Assembly (NCBI GenBank): GCA_943735955.1
Contig: OX030965.1
Coordinates: forward strand, 3,377,437-3,441,436
Reading direction: 5' to 3'
DNA: 64,000 bases
DNA from: Piscicola geometra
Taxonomy: Eukaryota; Annelida; Clitellata; Hirudinida; Piscicolidae
Both the position numbers and the translations under genes were made by a program. The first letter of the stretch is position 1; every line of letters begins with the position of its first letter. The notes under the pieces were generated by a model. It worked only from the letters and a program-made list of their open reading frames with translations, did not search any database and was not told the origin of the DNA. This document shows, piece by piece, positions 61,855-64,000 of this stretch.

Positions 61855-63190
61855 AGGGGGTTGCATGTCCGTGTGAGTATTGTTTGCAAGGTTGCATGTC
61901 CGTGTGAGTATTGCTTGCAAGGTTGCATGTCTGTGTGAGTATTGTTTGCAAGGCTGCATGTCCGTGTGAGTATTGCTTGCTAGGTTGCATGTCTGTGTGA
62001 TTATTGCTTGCAAGGTTGCATGTCCGTGTGAGTATTGCTTGCAAGGCTGCATGTCTGTGTGATTATTGTTTGCAAGGCTGCATGTCTGTGTGAGTATTGC
62101 TTGCAAGGCTGCATGTCCGTGTGAGTATTGCTTGCTAGGTTGCATGTCTGTGTGATTATTGCTTGCAAGGTTGCATGTCCGTGTGAGTATTGCTTGCAAG
62201 GCTGCATGTCTGTGTGATTATTGTTTGCAAGGCTGCATGTCTGTGTGAGTATTGTTTGCAAGGCTGCATGTCCGTGTGAGTATTGCTTGCTAGGTTGCAT
62301 GTCTGTGTGATTATTGCTTGCAAGGTTGCATGTCCGTGTGAGTATTGCTTGCAAGGCTGCATGTCTGTGTGATTATTGTTTGCAAGGCTGCATGTCCGTG
62401 TGAGTATTGCTTGCAAGGTTGCATGTCTGTGTGAGTATTGCTTGCAAGGCTGCATGTCCGTGTGAGTATTGCTTGCAAGGTTGCATGTCCGTGTGAGTAT
62501 TGCTTGCAAGGTTGCATGTCCGTGTGAGTATTGCTTGCAAGGTTTCATGTCTGTGTGAGTATTGTTTGCAAGGCTGCATGTCCGTGTGAGTATTGCTTGC
62601 AAGGCTGCATGTCTGTGTGAGTATTGCTTGCAAGGCTGCATGTCCGTGTAAGTATTGCTTGCAAGGTTGCATGTCTGTGTGATTATTGCTTGCAAGGTTG
62701 CATGTCTGTGTGAGTATTGTTTGCAAGGCTGCATGTCCGTGTGAGTATTGCTTGCAAGGCTGCATGTCTGTGTGAGTATTGCTTGCAAGGCTGCATGTCT
62801 GTGTGAGTATTGCTTGCAAGGGGGTTGCATGTCCGTGTAAGTATTGCTTGCAAGGTTGCATGTCTGTGTGAGTATTGCTTGCAAGGTTTCATGTCTGTGT
62901 GAGTATTGCTTGCAAGGCTGCATGTCTGTGTGAGTATTGCTTGCAAGGTTTCATGTCTGTGTGAGTATTGCTTGCAAGGGGGTTGCATGTCCGTGTAAGT
63001 ATTGCTTGCAAGGCTGCATGTCCGTGTGAGTATTGCTTGCAAGGCTGCATGTCCGTGTGAGTATTGCTTGCAAGGCTGCATGTCTGTGTGAGTATTGCTT
63101 GCAAGGTTGCATGTCTGTGTGAGTATTGCTTGCAAGGTTGCATGTCTGTGTGAGTATTGCTTGCAAGGTTTCATGTCTGTGTGAGTATTG
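61855..63190. repeat. 31-bp minisatellite, about 43 copies
   Basis: Unit GCATGTCTGTGTGAGTATTG + CTTGCAAGGTT, with C/T changes at a few fixed positions and an occasional extra GGG. Because 31 is not a multiple of 3, all three minus frames cycle through the same peptides (QAILTQT, CNLASNTHTD, MQPCKQYSHR), giving many overlapping false ORFs. Confidence 0.96.
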
Positions 63191-63266
63191 CTCGATGAAT
63201 GTTATGTGATATTGATGGTGGCCATTCTTCAATTGAATTCTCGTTCCGAATGGCTCTATTGTCAAC

Positions 63267-63325
63267 TTGAGATGTTTTGTGCCGTCTTAATGAAACGCTG
63301 TTCCACAGGTGTTTCTGATGGTCTT
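63267..63325 (-). other. Possible small coding exon between the signal exon and the receptor-like gene
   Basis: Between an acceptor (AACTCAAG/AAGACC) and a donor (TCTCAA/GTTGAC) lies a 59-nt frame reading RPSETPVEQRFIKTAQNIS. Its phase-2 entry and phase-1 exit fit both neighbours (63558 and 59426). The splice sites are mediocre, so this is tentative. Confidence 0.3.
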
Positions 63326-63557
63326 CTTGAGTTTTTTTTCTTCCCTCACATATTGAAGAATAATTTCATTAGTAGTAAAAGAAGCTAACACCTTATTTAA
63401 CAGCCTTCATCCTTACAACTCATAAATATTTAAACAGTTTTTAAACTACAACAATTAAAATTTTTGAGAAATATGAATAATATCAATAATTTAAAAATTA
63501 CTTTCAAATTTTCAAGAACTCTTATTTTGTGTTATTTAATTAAATTCTGGGACTTAC

Positions 63558-63751
63558 AACTGCCAAGCGTTAAAAACTGGGTCTACAAGTATGCGCTGTT
63601 GCTCAAAGCAATCAAGTTTTATTGATGCATTGTCTAAACTGAGGCATACTAAGTGAATGAAGATAGAAGACAAACTTGGTGTGATAGAGGAAAAGATGAA
63701 GATGAGGATGAGGAGGAGGAGGGGGAGGAGGAGACTTGCCAAGGCAGCCAT
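63558..63751 (-). CDS. Signal-peptide exon, possibly exon 1 of the receptor-like subunit
   Basis: From the ATG at 63751 the minus strand encodes MAALASLLLPLLLLILIFIF, SSITPSLSS..., then SIKLDCFEQQRILVDPVF and NAWQ, to a good donor (GGCAGTT/GTAAGT) in phase 2. The hydrophobic core comes partly from a GAG/GAT simple repeat read in reverse, so composition alone is weak evidence. The region after it (CFEQQRILVDP) looks like ordinary coding sequence. An upstream in-frame ATG at 63805 is also possible. It is the only signal-like exon found upstream of the receptor-like gene. Confidence 0.45.
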
Positions 63752-63805
63752 TCTCTGTTTATTTGAAATGTTAATAATCTTCCGTTTTAACGATATTATT
63801 TTCAT

Positions 63806-64000
63806 GTCAAAATTATTTAGAAAAAATTAAATTTACGTAAAATTTACAAGAAATTTACAAAAAAACATCAAGTCACTTTAAAATGAATCATTAATGAGAA
63901 ACGAAGGAAGAGATTAATGTGGTTTTAAATATTTTAAAAGATTAGGCTAGTTTGTAGATATTTGGTGAAGCGTGATGACTGGATGAAAAGAACCTTTTAA
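63806..64000. other. AT-rich right end of the window
   Basis: Nothing recognised. Confidence 0.4.

Noticed and set aside
61855..63190. CRISPR-like regular array
   Set aside because: Units are contiguous with no unique spacers, in a eukaryotic genome.
61777..63265. Many overlapping minus frames (up to 255 codons) with repeats such as NLASNTHTD
   Set aside because: 31-bp minisatellite; all three frames give the same peptides in rotation, as expected of non-coding tandem DNA.

Overview
This is metazoan nuclear DNA, most likely from a spiralian (mollusc/annelid grade). The genes are built from short exons with GT-AG introns, the DNA is AT-rich, there is a eukaryotic initiator tRNA, non-LTR and hAT transposon remains, and two gene types (acetylcholine-binding protein, potato-inhibitor-I) that are typical of spiralians. 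The species cannot be named from the sequence. All gene models were assembled by eye from exon translations, splice sites and codon phase; no alignment program was run.

Layout, left to right: (1) 1-178, minus: the first coding exon of a TEAD/Scalloped transcription factor, cut by the window edge. (2) 2.7-3.2 kb: a decayed retroelement ORF. (3) 4.3-26.4 kb, minus: one large gene of about 31 coding exons for a PDZ-GEF (RAPGEF2/6) orthologue: cNMP-binding-like, acidic linker, second cNMP-binding-like, REM, PDZ, RA and RasGEF domains in order. An intron carries a 1.57-kb hAT element with an 8-bp target duplication. (4) 27.1 kb: tRNA-iMet(CAU), minus. (5) 27.9-28.6 kb: a broken gene for a small secreted Cys-rich protein. 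(6) 29.3-31.3 kb, minus: a six-exon NUDT16-like Nudix hydrolase. (7) 31.7-32.0 kb: a reverse-transcriptase relic. (8) 32.3-37.6 kb: two potato-inhibitor-I (eglin/CI-2 type) serine-protease inhibitor genes, head to head, with different predicted P1 residues (Arg, Met). (9) 38.5-40.8 kb, minus: an acetylcholine-binding-protein (AChBP) gene with a TATA box. (10) 46.3-59.4 kb, perhaps to 63.75 kb, minus: a divergent nicotinic-receptor-like subunit that has lost the aromatic box and the loop C cysteine pair and carries very large Q/N/D-rich and T/Q-rich regions. (11) 61-63.2 kb: a second RT relic and a 31-bp minisatellite.

The most striking global feature is tandem repeats. Nearly every intron has its own array ((CA)n, (CAA)n, (ATC)n, 12-, 15-, 18-, 25- or 42-bp units), and many arrays run straight into a 3' splice site, so the acceptor lies in CA/CAA sequence instead of a normal polypyrimidine tract. 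In one case the repeat unit itself contains the splice acceptor. These arrays create most of the long open frames on both strands, which are not genes.

Functionally, TEAD and PDZ-GEF are conserved regulators. The AChBP and the receptor-like subunit are neighbours from the same superfamily with opposite states of the ligand site, and the inhibitor pair is a local inverted duplication with a changed reactive-site residue.
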